From Tolypeutes matacus (Eukaryota; Chordata; Mammalia; Cingulata; Chlamyphoridae), in NCBI GenBank assembly GCA_026826555.1, contig JAKSZT010054565.1, forward strand, positions 1,566,186 to 1,630,185: DNA of 64,000 nucleotides, given 5' to 3'. Below the pieces are notes generated by a model. It worked only from the letters and a program-made list of their open reading frames with translations, was not told where the DNA came from and did not search any database. Of this stretch, positions 22,611-35,200 are shown piece by piece. The stretch's first letter is position 1, and each line of letters starts with the position of its first letter. The translations under genes were made by a program, and so were the position numbers.

Positions 22611-22794
22611 GGGAGGCGGCTGTGGCTCAATCGGTGGGGCTCCCGTTTACCATATGGGAGGCCCTGGGTTCGGTTCCTGGGGCCTCCTGGTGGGGGCGGG
22701 GCCACCCGCACGGCGTGGTTGGCTGACCCAGCGGGCGCAAGCAGCAAGGGGGGGATGGGTGAATAAATAAATAAAATCTTTAAAAAAAAAAAAA
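22611..22794 (+). mobile_element. DAS-type SINE, 'ggctgtggctcaatcggt' subtype, with TSD
   Basis: The head 'ggcggctgtggctcaatcggtggggctcccgtttaccatatgggaggccctgggttcggttcctggggcctcctgg' is followed by the GC-rich body 'gcacggcgtggttggctgacccagcgggcgcaagcagcaagggg' and tail 'aataaataaataaaatctttaaaa'. The 14-bp TSD aagaaacccaatga is perfect (22,597-22,610 and 22,795-22,808). It splits L1 ORF1. Confidence 0.93.
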
Positions 22795-22994
22795 AAGAAA
22801 CCCAATGAAACCCAAAGAGGATAAACTCAAGGAGAACCAGACCTAGATATGAGTAGTAAAACTGTCAAATGACAAGGACAAGGAGAAAGTTCTGAAAGCT
22901 GAAAGAGAAAAGTAATGTGTTATGTATAAAGGAGTCCCTGTAAGTTTCAGTGCTGATTTCTCATCAGAAACCATGGAGGCAAGAAGACAGTTTA

Positions 22995-23144
22995 GGAAAC
23001 GGATGTGGCTCAAGAGGTTCGGTGTCCGTCTACCATATGGAGAGACTGGGGTTCGATCCCCGGTACCTCCTGGTAAAAAAAAATAAAATAAAATAAAAAT
23101 AAATAAATAAATAAATAAATAATAAATCTATATATATAAAAAAA
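22995..23144 (+). mobile_element. monomeric DAS-type SINE, 'aaacggatgtggctc' subtype, with TSD
   Basis: The head 'aaacggatgtggctcaagaggttcggtgtccgtctaccatatggagagactggggttcgatccccggtacctcc' has no second unit and is followed by a long 'aaataaataaat' tail. The TSD aagacagttta is at 22,984-22,994 and 23,145-23,155. Confidence 0.92.
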
Positions 23145-23378
23145 AAGACAGTTTAACTGAGAGAAAACAATTGCCAACCAAAAAATTTATATCCAGTATG
23201 ACAGTATTTCAAAAATAAGGAAGAATTAAGACTTTCAGCATGAAGAAACAAACACTTCTGGTAAAGGTAGCCATATGGGTAATTAGAAATGCCAGTACTG
23301 TTGTGTTGTATTTTTTTGTATATAGTTCTACTTTTTACTTCTTATAGGTTGTAAAATGCAAATGCATCAAAAGTAATG

Positions 23379-23602
23379 CTATAGTGAGTGGATGTAGCTC
23401 AAGTGGTTGAGTGCCTACTTCCCATGTATGAGGTCCCAGGTTCGATCCCTAGTACCCCCTAAAAACAAACAAAAACAAACAAGCGAAAAAACCAACTCTT
23501 ACTGGGGAGTGGATATAGCTCAGTGGTTGAGCACCTGCTTCCCATGTACGAGGTCCTGGGTTTAATCCCCAGTACATCCTTTGAAAAATAAAAATAAAAT
23601 TT
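23379..23602 (+). mobile_element. tandem pair of tRNA-Ala-like SINE monomers inserted as one unit
   Basis: Two full tRNA-Ala-like heads (about 23,385-23,458 and 23,507-23,578), each with 'tagctcaagtggttgag' or 'tagctcagtggttgag' and 'ggttcgatccctag' or 'gggtttaatcccca', are joined by an A-rich linker. One outer TSD, aaaagtaatg (23,369-23,378 and 23,603-23,612), brackets both, so they were inserted as a dimer. Confidence 0.88.
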
Positions 23603-24808
23603 AAAAGTAATGACACATTCATGCTTTTGAATATACGATATGTAAAGATCTATTTTGTAACAAGTATAACAAAAAATTTTAGGGGCAGAGAGGTATAGAA
23701 CAGTGTATGTTCATGCTATTGAAGTTAAGTTGAATCAAATCAAACGTGATGTTAGGCTGTTAACTGTAAGCCCCATGGTAACCACAAAGAAAATATATGG
23801 AAAATTTATACAGAAAGAAATGAAAAGGGACTCAAAATGGTAAAATACAAAACCAAATAAATATGAAAGTAGGCATTAACAGAAGAATTGAGGGACAAAA
23901 GAAAGGTATAAGATTTACAAAGACCAAAGAGCAAACTGGCAGAAGGAAGTCCTATATTATCAGTAGTAACATTAAGTGTAAATAGTTTAAACTCTCCAGT
24001 CAAAGGCAGAGATTGGTAGAATGAATGAAGAAGTATGACCCAACTATATGCTATTTACAAGAGACTCACCTTAAATTCAGACACAAGTAAATTGGCAGTG
24101 AAAGGTTGGTAAAATATACCATGCAAATAGTAACAACAAGGAGCTGGGGTAATTATATTAATATCAGATAAAACAGATTTTAAGTCAAAAACTGTTATGA
24201 GAGACAAAGAAAGTTACTATATACTGATAAAGGGGTCAATTCAACAAGACATAGCAATTATAAATATATATACAGCTAAAGGCAGAGCACCAAAACATAT
24301 GAAGCAAATATTGACAGACTTGAAGAGAGAAATAGACAGTTCTACATTAATACTGGGAAATTTCAATATACCACTTTCAATAATGAATAGATCATTTAGA
24401 CAGAAGATCAATAAGGAAATAGAAAACTTAAATGATACTCTAGTCTAAACCAGTTAGATCTATATAGAACATTGCACCCATGCTGCAGAATGCACATTCT
24501 TCTCTAACGCACATGGATCATTCTCCAGGGTAGACCATATGTTAGGTTACAAAACAAGTCTCAATAAATTTAAAAATATTGAAATAATACAATGTATCTT
24601 CTCTAACCACAATGGAATGAAGCTAGAAATCAATAACAGGGGTTAAAATGGAAAAATAAACAATGTACTCTTAAGTAACCAGAGGTCAAAAAACAAATCA
24701 CAATAAAAATTAGGAAACATCTTCAGGCAAATGAGAATGAAAACACAAAATGTCAAAACTTATGGGATCCTGCAAAGGCCGGGCTGAGAGGGAAATTTAT
24801 AGCTCTAA

Positions 24809-25276
<468 letters not shown>

Positions 25277-27120
25277 AAAAGAAGAAAGATATCAAATCAG
25301 AGACCTCGTCTCACACTGGAGGATCTAGAAAAAGAAGAGCAAACTAAACCCAAAGCAAGTAGAAGGAAATAACAAAAAATAGAGCAGAGATAAATGAAAT
25401 AGAAAATTAAAAAAAAAAAAAAACAACAATAGAGAGAAACAATAATACCAAAAGTTGATTCTTTGAAAAGATTGATAAAATCGACAAACCTTTAGTTAGA
25501 CTGACAAAGAATGAAAGATGACACAGATAACCAAAATCAGAATTGAAAGGGGTGACATTACTACCAACCCCAACAGAAATAAAAAGAGTATACTATCAAC
25601 AACTGTACATCAACAAATTAGATAACCTAGATGAAATGGAAAAATTGCTATAAACACACAAACTGCCTACACTTACTTTAGAAGTATCTCAACAGATACT
25701 CTGTTGAGTATCTCAACAGAACAATAACTAGTGAAGAGATTAAATCAGTAATTAAAAAAAAAAAAAAAAAAAACACCAAACCTCCCAACAAAGAAAAACC
25801 CAGGTCCAGATGGCTTCACAGAGGAATTTTACCAAACATTCCATGAAGAATTAATACCTATCCTGCTCAAATTCTTCCAAAAAATTGAAGAGGGGGAAAC
25901 ACTCCCGAACTCATTCTGAGGCCATCACCCTAATACCAAAGCCAGATAAAGATACCACAAGAAAAGAAAATAACAGACCAATATTGAGTATAATATAGGT
26001 GGAAAAATCCTCAACAAAATACTAGCAAAGCAAATCTAACAGTATGTTAAAAGGAATTATACACCATGATCAAGTGGGATTTATCCCAGGTATACAAAAG
26101 TGGTTCAACATGAGAAAATCAATTAATGTAATCACCACATTAATAAAATGAAGGAAAAATCACATGCTCATCTCAATTGATGCAGAAAAGTCATTTGACA
26201 AAATCCAGTACCGCTTCTTGATCAAAACACCTAAAAAACTAGGAATAGAGGGAACCTTCCTCAACATGATAAAGTGCTTATATGAAAAACCCACAGCTAA
26301 CATCTTACTCAATGGTGAAAGACAGAAAGCTTTCCCTCTAAGATCAGGAGCAAGATACCATTGTCATCACCGTTATTCGACACTGTAGTGAAAGTTCTAG
26401 ACAGAGTAATTAGGCAAGGGGAAAAAAAGGCATTCAGATTGGAAAGGAAGAAGTAAAACTTTCCCTATTTGCAGATGGCATGATCTGAAAATCCTGAAAC
26501 GTCCATGACAAAGCTACTAAAGCTAATAAATGAATTCAGCAAAGTGGTGGGGTATAAGAGCAACACAAAAAAGTCAGCCATGTTTCTGTACAACAGTAAC
26601 AAACAATCTTAAGAGGAAATCAAGAAAAAATTCTATTTGCAGTAGCATCTAAAAGAATCAAATAGCTAAGCATACATTTAACCAAAGGACTTATACATGG
26701 AAAACTACAAAACATTGCTAAAAGAAATCAAAGAAGAAGACCTAAATAAATGGAAGGACATTCTGTGTTCATGAATTAGAAAATTAAATATTGTGAAGAT
26801 GTCAATTCTACCCAAAGTGATTTACAGATTCAATGCAATCTCAATCAAATCCTAACAGCCTTCTTTGCAGAAATGGAAGAGCCAGTCATTGGGTTTATGT
26901 TCAAGGGTAAGGGGCCCCAAGTAGCCAGACACATCTTGAAAAAGAACAAAGTTAGAGGACTCACACGTCCTGATTTTAAATCTTTTTAGAAGCCTACAAT
27001 AATTAACACAGCATGGTATTGGCAGAAGGACAGACATAGACCAATGGGATCAGTTGAGAGTTCAGAAACCAACCCTCACATCTATGGCCAAATGACGTTT
27101 TTTTTTAATTGCCAACTGAC

Positions 27121-27301
27121 TTTTTTTTTTTTTAAGATTTTATTTATTTATTCATTTATCCCCCCCTTGCTGCTTGTGCTCGCTGGGTCAGCTAACCACG
27201 CCGTGCGGGCGGGCTTGCCTTCACCAGGAGCCCCGGGAACCGAACCCGGGGCCTCCCATATGGTAAACGGGAGCCCTACTGATTGAGCCACAGCCGCTTC
27301 C
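27121..27301 (-). mobile_element. DAS-type SINE, minus strand, with TSD
   Basis: A T-run, 'attttatttatttattcatttatc', the body 'ttgctgcttgtgctcgctgggtcagctaaccacgccgtgcgggcggg' and the head 'gaaccgaacccggggcctcccatatggtaaacgggagccctactgattgagccacagccgctt' are the reverse complement of the subtype at 27,666. The TSD tgccaactgac (extending into the T-run as tgccaactgactttt) is at 27,110-27,124 and 27,302-27,316. Confidence 0.92.
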
Positions 27302-27665
27302 TGCCAACTGACTTTTGACAGGGGTGCCAAGTCCACTCAATTGAGAAAGAATCATCTCTTCAACAAACGGTGTTGGGAAAGGTGGATATCCATATGCAAA
27401 AAAGTGAAGATGGACCCCTACTTCACACAATATAAAAAATTAATTCAAAATGGGTCAAAGACCTAAATATGAAAACCAGAACTTTAAAACTCCTAGAAGA
27501 AAACACAGGAAAGCATCTTGAGAACCTTGTGTTAGGCAATGTTTTCTTACACTTTACACCAAAAGCACGAGCAACAAAATAAAAAATACATCAATGGACT
27601 AAATCAAATTTTAAAACTTTGTGCATCAAAGGACTTCATCATGAAAGTAAAAAGATAACCTACAG

Positions 27666-27849
27666 GAAGCGGCTGTGGCTCAATCAGTAGGGCTCCCGTT
27701 TACCATATGGGAGGCCCCGGGTTCGGTTCCCGGGGCCTCCTGGTGAAGGCAAGCCCGCCTGCACGGCGTGGTTAGCTGACCCAGCGAGCACAAGCAGCAA
27801 GGGGGGGGATAAATGAATAAATAAATAAAATCTTTAAAAAAAAAAAAAA
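27666..27849 (+). mobile_element. DAS-type SINE with 17-bp TSD
   Basis: Same subtype as at 22,611 and 27,121: 'gaagcggctgtggctcaatcagtagggctcccgtttaccatatgggaggccccgggttcggttcccggggcc'. The TSD aaaaagataacctacag is perfect (27,649-27,665 and 27,850-27,866). The head carries good A and B boxes, so this is among the least decayed copies. Confidence 0.93.
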
Positions 27850-28758
27850 AAAAAGATAACCTACAGATGAGAGAAAAAATTTGGAAATCATATATCAAGA
27901 ATATTTAAAGAAATCCTACAATTCAACAACAAAAAAGCTAACAACCCAGATTAAAAATGGACGAAAGACTTCAATAGAAATTTCTCCAAAGAAGGTATAC
28001 AAACGGCCAAAAAGCACATGAAAATATGTTCAGCATCATTAGCCAGTAGGGAAATGCAAATCAAAACCATAATTAGATACCTTTTTACACTCAGTTGAAA
28101 GGCTACTATTAAAAAAACAACAGAAAATAAGTGTTAGAGAGGATGTGGCAAAATAGGAACAGTTGTACATTGTTGGTGGGAAGGTAAAATGGTGCAGCTG
28201 CTGTGGAAAACAGTTTGGCATTTCCTCAGATAGTTAAGTATTACCGCGTGACCTGACAATTTGGGAGTATATAACCCCCAAAATTGAAAGCAGCAACTCG
28301 AACAGATATTTGCACACTGATGTTAATAGCGGCATTATTCACAATTGCCAAAAGATGGAAGCAACCCAAGTGTCCATCAACAGATGAATGGATAAACAAT
28401 ATGTGGTATATCCATATAATAGAATATTATTCAGCCTATAAAAAGGAATGAATTTAGGATACATGTGACAACATGGATAAACTTGAAGACATCAAGTGAA
28501 GTAAGCCAGACACAAAAAGGCAAATATTGTATGATCTCATTGATTATGAATTTGCCTATTCTAATTATTTCATAACAATAGTCAGAAACTGTAATACAGA
28601 TTGCCAAGGACCAGGATGGGGGTAAGGAGTGGGAAGTTAACGCTTACTTGGTATACAGTTTCAGTTTGGGGAGATGAAAAAATTTTAGTTTGTAAAGGGG
28701 AAATTTTAGGTTGTATGTATGATAATGAATAAAAAATTTTTAAAAACCCATAGGACTG

Positions 28759-29187
28759 GGGGCGGATGTGGCTCAAATGGTTGGGCGTCTGTCTGCCATA
28801 TGGAGGGACCTGGGTTCGATCCCCGGGACCTCCCGGTAAAATAAAAAAAAAATATATAGAAGGTGCATGGGCTGCTAGGCTCTGTGTGCCGCTGAGCCGT
28901 CGGGACCCGGGAGCCATGCAGCAGGATGATGATGTAACAGGGGAGAGACAAGACGAGATGTTCCGAAAGCTCCAGAAGCCAGGAGCAGAGGTGGCGCAGG
29001 CAGCAGAATACTTCCCTCCTACATCAGAGGTCTCCAGGATGGAAGACTGGAGGACGAGGATGAGAAGAGATGGCAGGAAACAGACACACAGAATTGCCCA
29101 GTGAATGGACACAAAAACAGCAAATGGGGAGGGGGGGGGGTTAAAATGGATAAAGTAAATAAATCTTTAAAAAATAAATAAATAAAT
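28759..29187 (+). mobile_element. dimeric DAS-type SINE with 16-bp TSD
   Basis: The first head is 'ggcggatgtggctcaaatggttgggcgtctgtctgccatatggagggacctgggttcgatccccgggacctcc'. A second, diverged head ('gcagaggtggcgcaggcagcagaatacttccctcctacatcagagg') begins near 28,985, then a G-run and 'aaataaatct' tail. The TSD aaaacccataggactg is at 28,743-28,758 and 29,188-29,203. Confidence 0.9.
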
Positions 29188-29420
29188 AAAACCCATAGGA
29201 CTGTACAACACAAGCAGTGCACCCTAATGTAAACTATGGACTATAGTTAACAGTATAATTATAATAATATTGTATCATCAATTGTAACAAAAGTACCACA
29301 GTAATGCAAAGTGATAATAATAGGGAAAAACTTATGTGTGAGGGAGGTATATGCCAACTCTGTATTTTTCTCCATGGATTTTCTGTAACCTACAACTTCT
29401 CTAATTAAAAAAAAAAAAAA

Positions 29421-30065
29421 AATCCAGTGCTATGTTTTTAAATTTTTATTACTCAAATTGTTCTCCCTTTAACCACTGGGAACTCTTTCAGTTGTCCCTT
29501 TGACATACTCCCATTGTGGTTCTTTTTTAAAGCACTACCTTGCTTTCTAGCACTATCCAAGGCTCCATACTCATTTTGTATATTCCTTGGCCCAGTCTTA
29601 GAATCAGCCATTTTCCCAAGAAGTTTAGTTCCTCTTATTGGAGAATGGTCTTAGAAATCAAGACTTGTTTCTACTTGGATTTTGTTGACTTAGCAAGGAA
29701 ATATATGTTTGCACTCACCTGTGTTCATACACATATCTGTAAATATTTCTATATGTGTCCAAATTCACCCATATTAAGCTAAACATTGATTCATACTGGT
29801 GTCTCCATTCTAGTCATTACATGGATCATTCTAGCTCCCCCCCTTGCTTATCTGTAATCTCCCACTTCAACTGTGAGAAACCTGGTTCCGACCATCCCCC
29901 ATCCATATATTTAATTGTTCACTTCCAATATACGTGTATAGTGGTTTCCAAACTGTTACACTGTACCCCTTTGGGAGGCAACTTTATCAATTACAGTACA
30001 TTCTTATGTACAGTTCCTTTTGCCTTTAGTCTTACAGTTTCCACTGGTTTCAAAAGTTACTTAGG
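29421..30065 (-). mobile_element. old L1 (L1ME-type) 3'UTR, segment 2 of a split element
   Basis: This continues the antisense 3'UTR that broke off at 20,787: 'ggaactctttcagttgtccctttgacatactcccattg', 'gtatattccttggcccagtcttagaatcagccattttccc', 'ctggtgtctccattctagtcattacatgg'. It breaks again at the TSD of the younger L1 (30,052-30,065) and resumes at 36,712. Confidence 0.85.
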
Positions 30066-30374
30066 ACTTTCAGTTGCTTCCAGGAAGATGGTGGACTAGT
30101 AAGATACGGGAATCTCTTCTCCAGAAAAATAGCTAGAGGACAGATGAAACAGCCCCCAAAAAGATCTTCTAGGGTTTAGGACAGCAAGTGAAGGCTGCAC
30201 ACCACCCAGAAGAGAGAGGGACAAAAGAGGGAAATTGCGATGACAGAACCGTTAGTTGGAACCAGCAGCGGCTGCTGCTGCCAGCACCCTCCCCCACACT
30301 AAAGACTCTTTAGAATTCTTGGGCCTCTGGGCCTGTGACTACAGACAAAGGGGGCTCCAGAGATCTACCACCCC

Positions 30375-30778
30375 AGGAAAGGGGAAAGAGAAGGGCACAA
30401 CCTAAGGCTGACTCAGCTTCTGACCCACAAATTTGGTCTGCTGTGCCCCACGAGCCCTTCCAGGCCAGGTGAGACCACACAGTGGTTAGCCCTGGGAGCC
30501 AGTGAAGGACTGGAGAAATCTGACCGACCCTTCCAATCTCTCTCTATTCTAGCCTGGACTAATTGTTGAGGACTCCACAGGAAAGGGGAGAGAGAGGGAC
30601 ACAGCCTAAGGCTGACTCAGTTTTTGGCTCACAAATTTGGTCTGCTGTGTTCCAAGAGCCCTTCCAGTCCGGGTGGGGCTGCGTCATTGTTTGCCTTGGA
30701 ACCTGCAAGGGGCTAAAGATATACAACCCTCCCAATCTCTTTCTCTACCAACAGGGACTGATTGTTGAGGACTCAGAG
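30375..30778 (+). repeat. two tandem ~204-bp monomers in the L1 5'UTR
   Basis: 'aggaaaggggaaagagaagggcacaacctaaggctgactcag...acaaatttggtctgctgtg...gagcccttccag...' starts at 30,375 and recurs at 30,579 in the same order, through 'ggact(a/g)attgttgaggactc'. The period is 204 bp. The copies have drifted apart (for example 'cttctgacccac' against 'tttttggctcac'). Monomeric promoter repeats are known for mouse L1 subfamilies; this looks like a similar arrangement in a xenarthran L1. Confidence 0.8.
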
Positions 30779-31221
30779 GGGAGTAGAAATATTTCCTAGC
30801 CGGGAAGAGGGAGGGGGCTGCCAGAGGAAAGTTTTAATTACAAGGCTCCCAGCCTCCAGACAGGAAGCTGTACCACATTAATCTGGTCTATGTTGCAACA
30901 AATATACTCTGACCATGCATTGAACTGAGAGCTGTCAAAGGCCATCATCTCCTGGCAGACCAAGGAAGTGCACAAAAGAAAATTAAAAATAAGTAGGAGA
31001 GGATTTTTCTGGCCTCTATAGCTTCCCTACCCAAGGCGCTAGGAAACAACTCTACAACCAATTACTGGGTCCAGTGCCCAATTTTGAGCAACCAGCAGGA
31101 CAATCCTAACAATCAGGATGACCAAAAATCAAAGAGGTGTGGTAAATTACAGTCTCCTCCACTAAACCCCTATAAAAGAGAAAGAGATTGAGCATCTCTG
31201 AGTAAACTACATTCTAACCAG

Positions 31222-32190
31222 ATGCCTAAACACCAGCAAAAAATTATGACCCATACTAAGAAAACAAAAGACATGGCCCAAGAAAAGGAATACATCAAAG
31301 TCACAGAAGAGATGCAGAATTTGAAAGAACTAATTAGCGAGATGAGCACAAATTTCCAAAATCAAATTAATGAAAGACAATATAGTTAAAGAGATAAATG
31401 ACATCAAGAAGACATTGAGCAAACGCAAAGAAGAATTTGAAATCTTGAACAGAAAAGTAGCATAACTCATGGGAATGAAAGACAAAATAGGTGAGATCAA
31501 AAACACATTTGAGGCATACAACAGCAGACTTGAAATGATAGAAGAAAGAATAACTAATGCCAAAGACAGAACAGCTAAAATTGAAGAGAGAAAAGAATAG
31601 GGAGAGAAAAGAATGGGAAAAATTAAACAGGAGAGTCAGAGAGTTGAATGACAACACAAAATGCAACAACATACGTATCATGGGAGTCCCAGAAGGTGAA
31701 GAGAGGGGAAAGGGGGCAGAAAGAGTATTTGAAGAAATAATAGTTGAAAATTTCCCACCTCTCATGAAAGAAATGAACTTACATACCCAAGAAGCACACC
31801 CTACCCCAATAAGAATAAATCCAAACAGACCTACGCCAAGACACATACTACTCAAAATGTCAAATAGCAAAGATAAAGAGAAAATTCTCACAGTAGCAAG
31901 GGAGAAGCAAATGATCACGTACAAGGGACATCCAGTAAGAGTGCAGATTTCTCTTCAGAAGCCATGGAGGCAAGAAGACAGTGGTATGATCAATTAGGAA
32001 ACTGAAAGAGAAAAACTGCCAGCTGAGAATTCTTTATCCAGCAAAACTGTCCCGCAAATATGAAGGTGAGTATAAACTATTCACAAACAGAAACAAAGAG
32101 AGTTTGCACAAAAGAATTCACCTTTGCAGGAAATATTAAAGGAAGCCTTAGAACCTGAAAGAAAAAGACAGGGGAGAGAGGCTTAGAAGA
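31222..32190 (+). pseudogene. L1 ORF1 (nucleic-acid-binding protein), broken
   Basis: The ATG at 31,222 opens a lysine/glutamate-rich, coiled-coil-like start that hits a stop at 31,387-31,389. The longest intact piece (31,557-31,997) covers the end of the coiled coil, then the RRM-like core ('IRIMGVPEGEE') and the start of the C-terminal domain ('RPTPRHILLKM', 'REKQMITYKG'). The normal protein trimerises and binds L1 RNA. Here at least two frame breaks separate the N-terminal, central and C-terminal parts. Confidence 0.82.
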
Positions 32191-32249
32191 AAGAATAGCA
32201 GAAAGGATAACAAAAGAGTAAAAAGAGAGACAAAAACAAGATGGCATAT

Positions 32250-35200
32250 GAAAACCAAAGAATAAAATGGAGGAAGTAAAGAGTGCATTTACAGTAATAT
32301 CATTGAATGTGAAAGAATTTAACTCCTCAATCAAAAGATACAGGCTGATAGAATGGATTAAAAAACATGAGCCATCCATATGCTGCTTACAGGAAACTCA
32401 CTTTAGACCCAGGGATACAAACCGGTTGAGAGTGAAAGGTTAGAAAAAGATACTCCATGCAAATAGTAATCAGAAAAGAGCAGGGGTAGCTATACTAATA
32501 TCAGACAAAACAGACTTTAAATGCAAAAAAGTTTTAAGAGATACAGAAGGCCATTATATAAAGGGGCAATCCACCAGGAAGATATAACAGTCATAAATAT
32601 CTATGCACTTAACCAGGGTGCCCCAAAACACATGAGACAAACTCTGGCAGAACTGAAGGGAGGAATAGACATTTCTACAATTGGAGACTTCAACAACCCA
32701 CTCACATCATTAGATAGAACAACTAGACAGAAGATCAACAAGGAAACAGAGAACTTGAACAACATGATAAACAAGTTAGACCTAACAGACAGACATATAC
32801 AGAACACTATATCTAAACTCAGTGGGTTACACATTCTTCTCAAGTGCCCATGGATCATTTTCCAGGATAGACCACATGTTAGGTCCCAAGGCAGCTCTCT
32901 ATAAATATAAAAAGATTGAAATTATACAAAGCACCTTCTCAGATCATAATGGAATGAAACTGGAAATCAATAATAGACAGGAAAAAAGTAAATTCACAAA
33001 TGTGTGGAGACTGAACAACATACTCTTAAATAATCAATGGGTCAAAGAAGAAATTGCAAGTGAAATCAGTAAATATATTGAGACAAATGAAAACAAGAAC
33101 ACAATGTATCAAAACTTATGGGATACAGCGAAGGCAGTCTTGAGAGGGAAATTTATAGCCCTAAATGCCTATATTAAAAAACAAGAAAGAGCTAAACTCA
33201 AAGATTTAACTGAAGGACTAGAGAAATTAGAAAAAAGAACAGCAAACCAATCCCAAAGCAAACAGAAGGAAAGAAATAATAAAGATTAGAGCAGAAATAA
33301 ATAAAAATGAGAACAGAAAAACAATAGAGAAAATCAACAAAACCAAAAGCTGGCTGTTTGAGAAGATCAATAAAATTGACAAACCCCTAGCTAGACTAAC
33401 AAAGGAAAAAAGAGAGAAGACACAAATAAATAAAATCAGAAATGACCACACAGAAATAAAAAGAATCATAAGAGGATATTATGAGAAACTATATGCCAAC
33501 AAATTAGACAATCTAGATGAAATGGACAAATTTCTAGAACGCACAACCAACCTACACTGACGCTACAAGAAATACAAGAACTTAACAAACCAATCACAAT
33601 TAAGGAGATTGAATCCGTCATCAAAAATCTCCCAGCAAAGGAAAGTCCAGGACCAGATGGCTTCACAGGGGAATTGTACCAAGCATTTCAAAAAGAATTA
33701 ACACCAGTCCCGTTTAAACTCTTCCAAAAAATTGAAGAGGAGGTGTATTAGTCAGGGTTCTCTTGGGAAACAGAATCAGCAGGAGATATCTGTCAATAAT
33801 ATGAAATTTTAAGAGTCTCTCACGCGACCGTGGGGATGCACAAGTCCAGGTTCTGCAGGCAGGCTGCAAACCAGTGGCTCCGATGAAAGCCCGATGAAGG
33901 GTCATTGATGAGTTTCTGGGAGAAGTTGCCTGTCCAATGAGCTGGGAAATTCTCTCTGAATGTTGAAATCACTTCCACTTTTAAGTCATTCAACTGATTG
34001 GATAAAAGCACCATCCATTGATAATGTAATCTCCCTGATTGATGCAGATGTAATCAGCCGTCCACACAGTAAACTCACTGGTGATTGAAGTCCATAAATG
34101 CTCTTGTATTACAATTAGCCCAGTGCACCTGTATACAAACACCTGTACACAACTACTTGGCCGAGTTGACACATTAGCCTAACCATCACAGGAGGGAAAA
34201 TTACCCAACACGTTTTATGAAGTCAACATCATCCTAATACCAAAGCCAGATAAAGAGTCCACAAGAAAAGAAAATTACAGACCAATCTTTCTAATGAACT
34301 TAGATGCAAAAATTCTCAAAAAAAACACTTGCAAATCGAATCCAACAGCATATCAAAAGACTTATACATCACGACCAAGTGGGATTTATTCCTGGTATGC
34401 AAGGCTGCTTCAACATAAGAAAATCAATCAATGTAATAACCACATTAACAAATTGATGGGGAAAAAAAAACATGATCATCTCAATCGATGCAGAAATGAC
34501 ATTCGACAAAATCCAGCATACTTTTTTGATAAAAACCTTCAAAAGAAAGGAATAGAAGGAAAATTTCTCAATATGATAAAAGGCATATATGAAAAACCCA
34601 CAGCCAACATCATACTCAATGGGGAAAGGTTGAAAGCTTTCCCCCTAAGATCAGGAACAAGACAAGGATGCCCACTGTCACCATTGTTATTCAATATTGT
34701 ACTAGAAGTTCTAGCTAGGGCAATTTGTCTAAAAAATTAAAGGCATCCAAATAGGAAAAGAGGAAGTAAAACTCTGTTTGCAGATGACATGATCCTTTAC
34801 TTAGAAAATCCTGAAGTATCCACAACAAAGCTACTTGAGCTAATAAATGGGTTCAGCAAAGTGGCAGGATACAAGATCAACACACAAAAATCATTAATGT
34901 TTTTGTACACTAGTACTGAACAATCTGAGGAGGAAATCAGGAAGAAAATTCCATTTTCAATAGCAACAAAAAGACTCAAATACCTAGGAGTTAATTTAAC
35001 CAAGGAAGTACAGGACCTATATGCAGAAAACTACAAAACAATGCTAAAAGAAATTTAAAAAGACCTAAACAATTGGAAAGACATTCCGTGTTCATGGATT
35101 GGAATAATAAATATCGTGAAGATGTCAATCTTGCCCAAACTGATTTATAGATTCAATGCAATACCAATCAAAATCCCAACAGCTTACTTTACAGAATTAG

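Noticed and set aside
23507..23578. tRNA-Ala gene
   Set aside because: Head resembles tRNA-Ala, but the acceptor stem does not pair and it sits in a TSD-bracketed, A-tailed SINE pair.
34294..34740. active reverse transcriptase
   Set aside because: The FADD motif survives at 34,777, but surrounding ORF2 is broken by frameshifts, stops and an inserted LTR.
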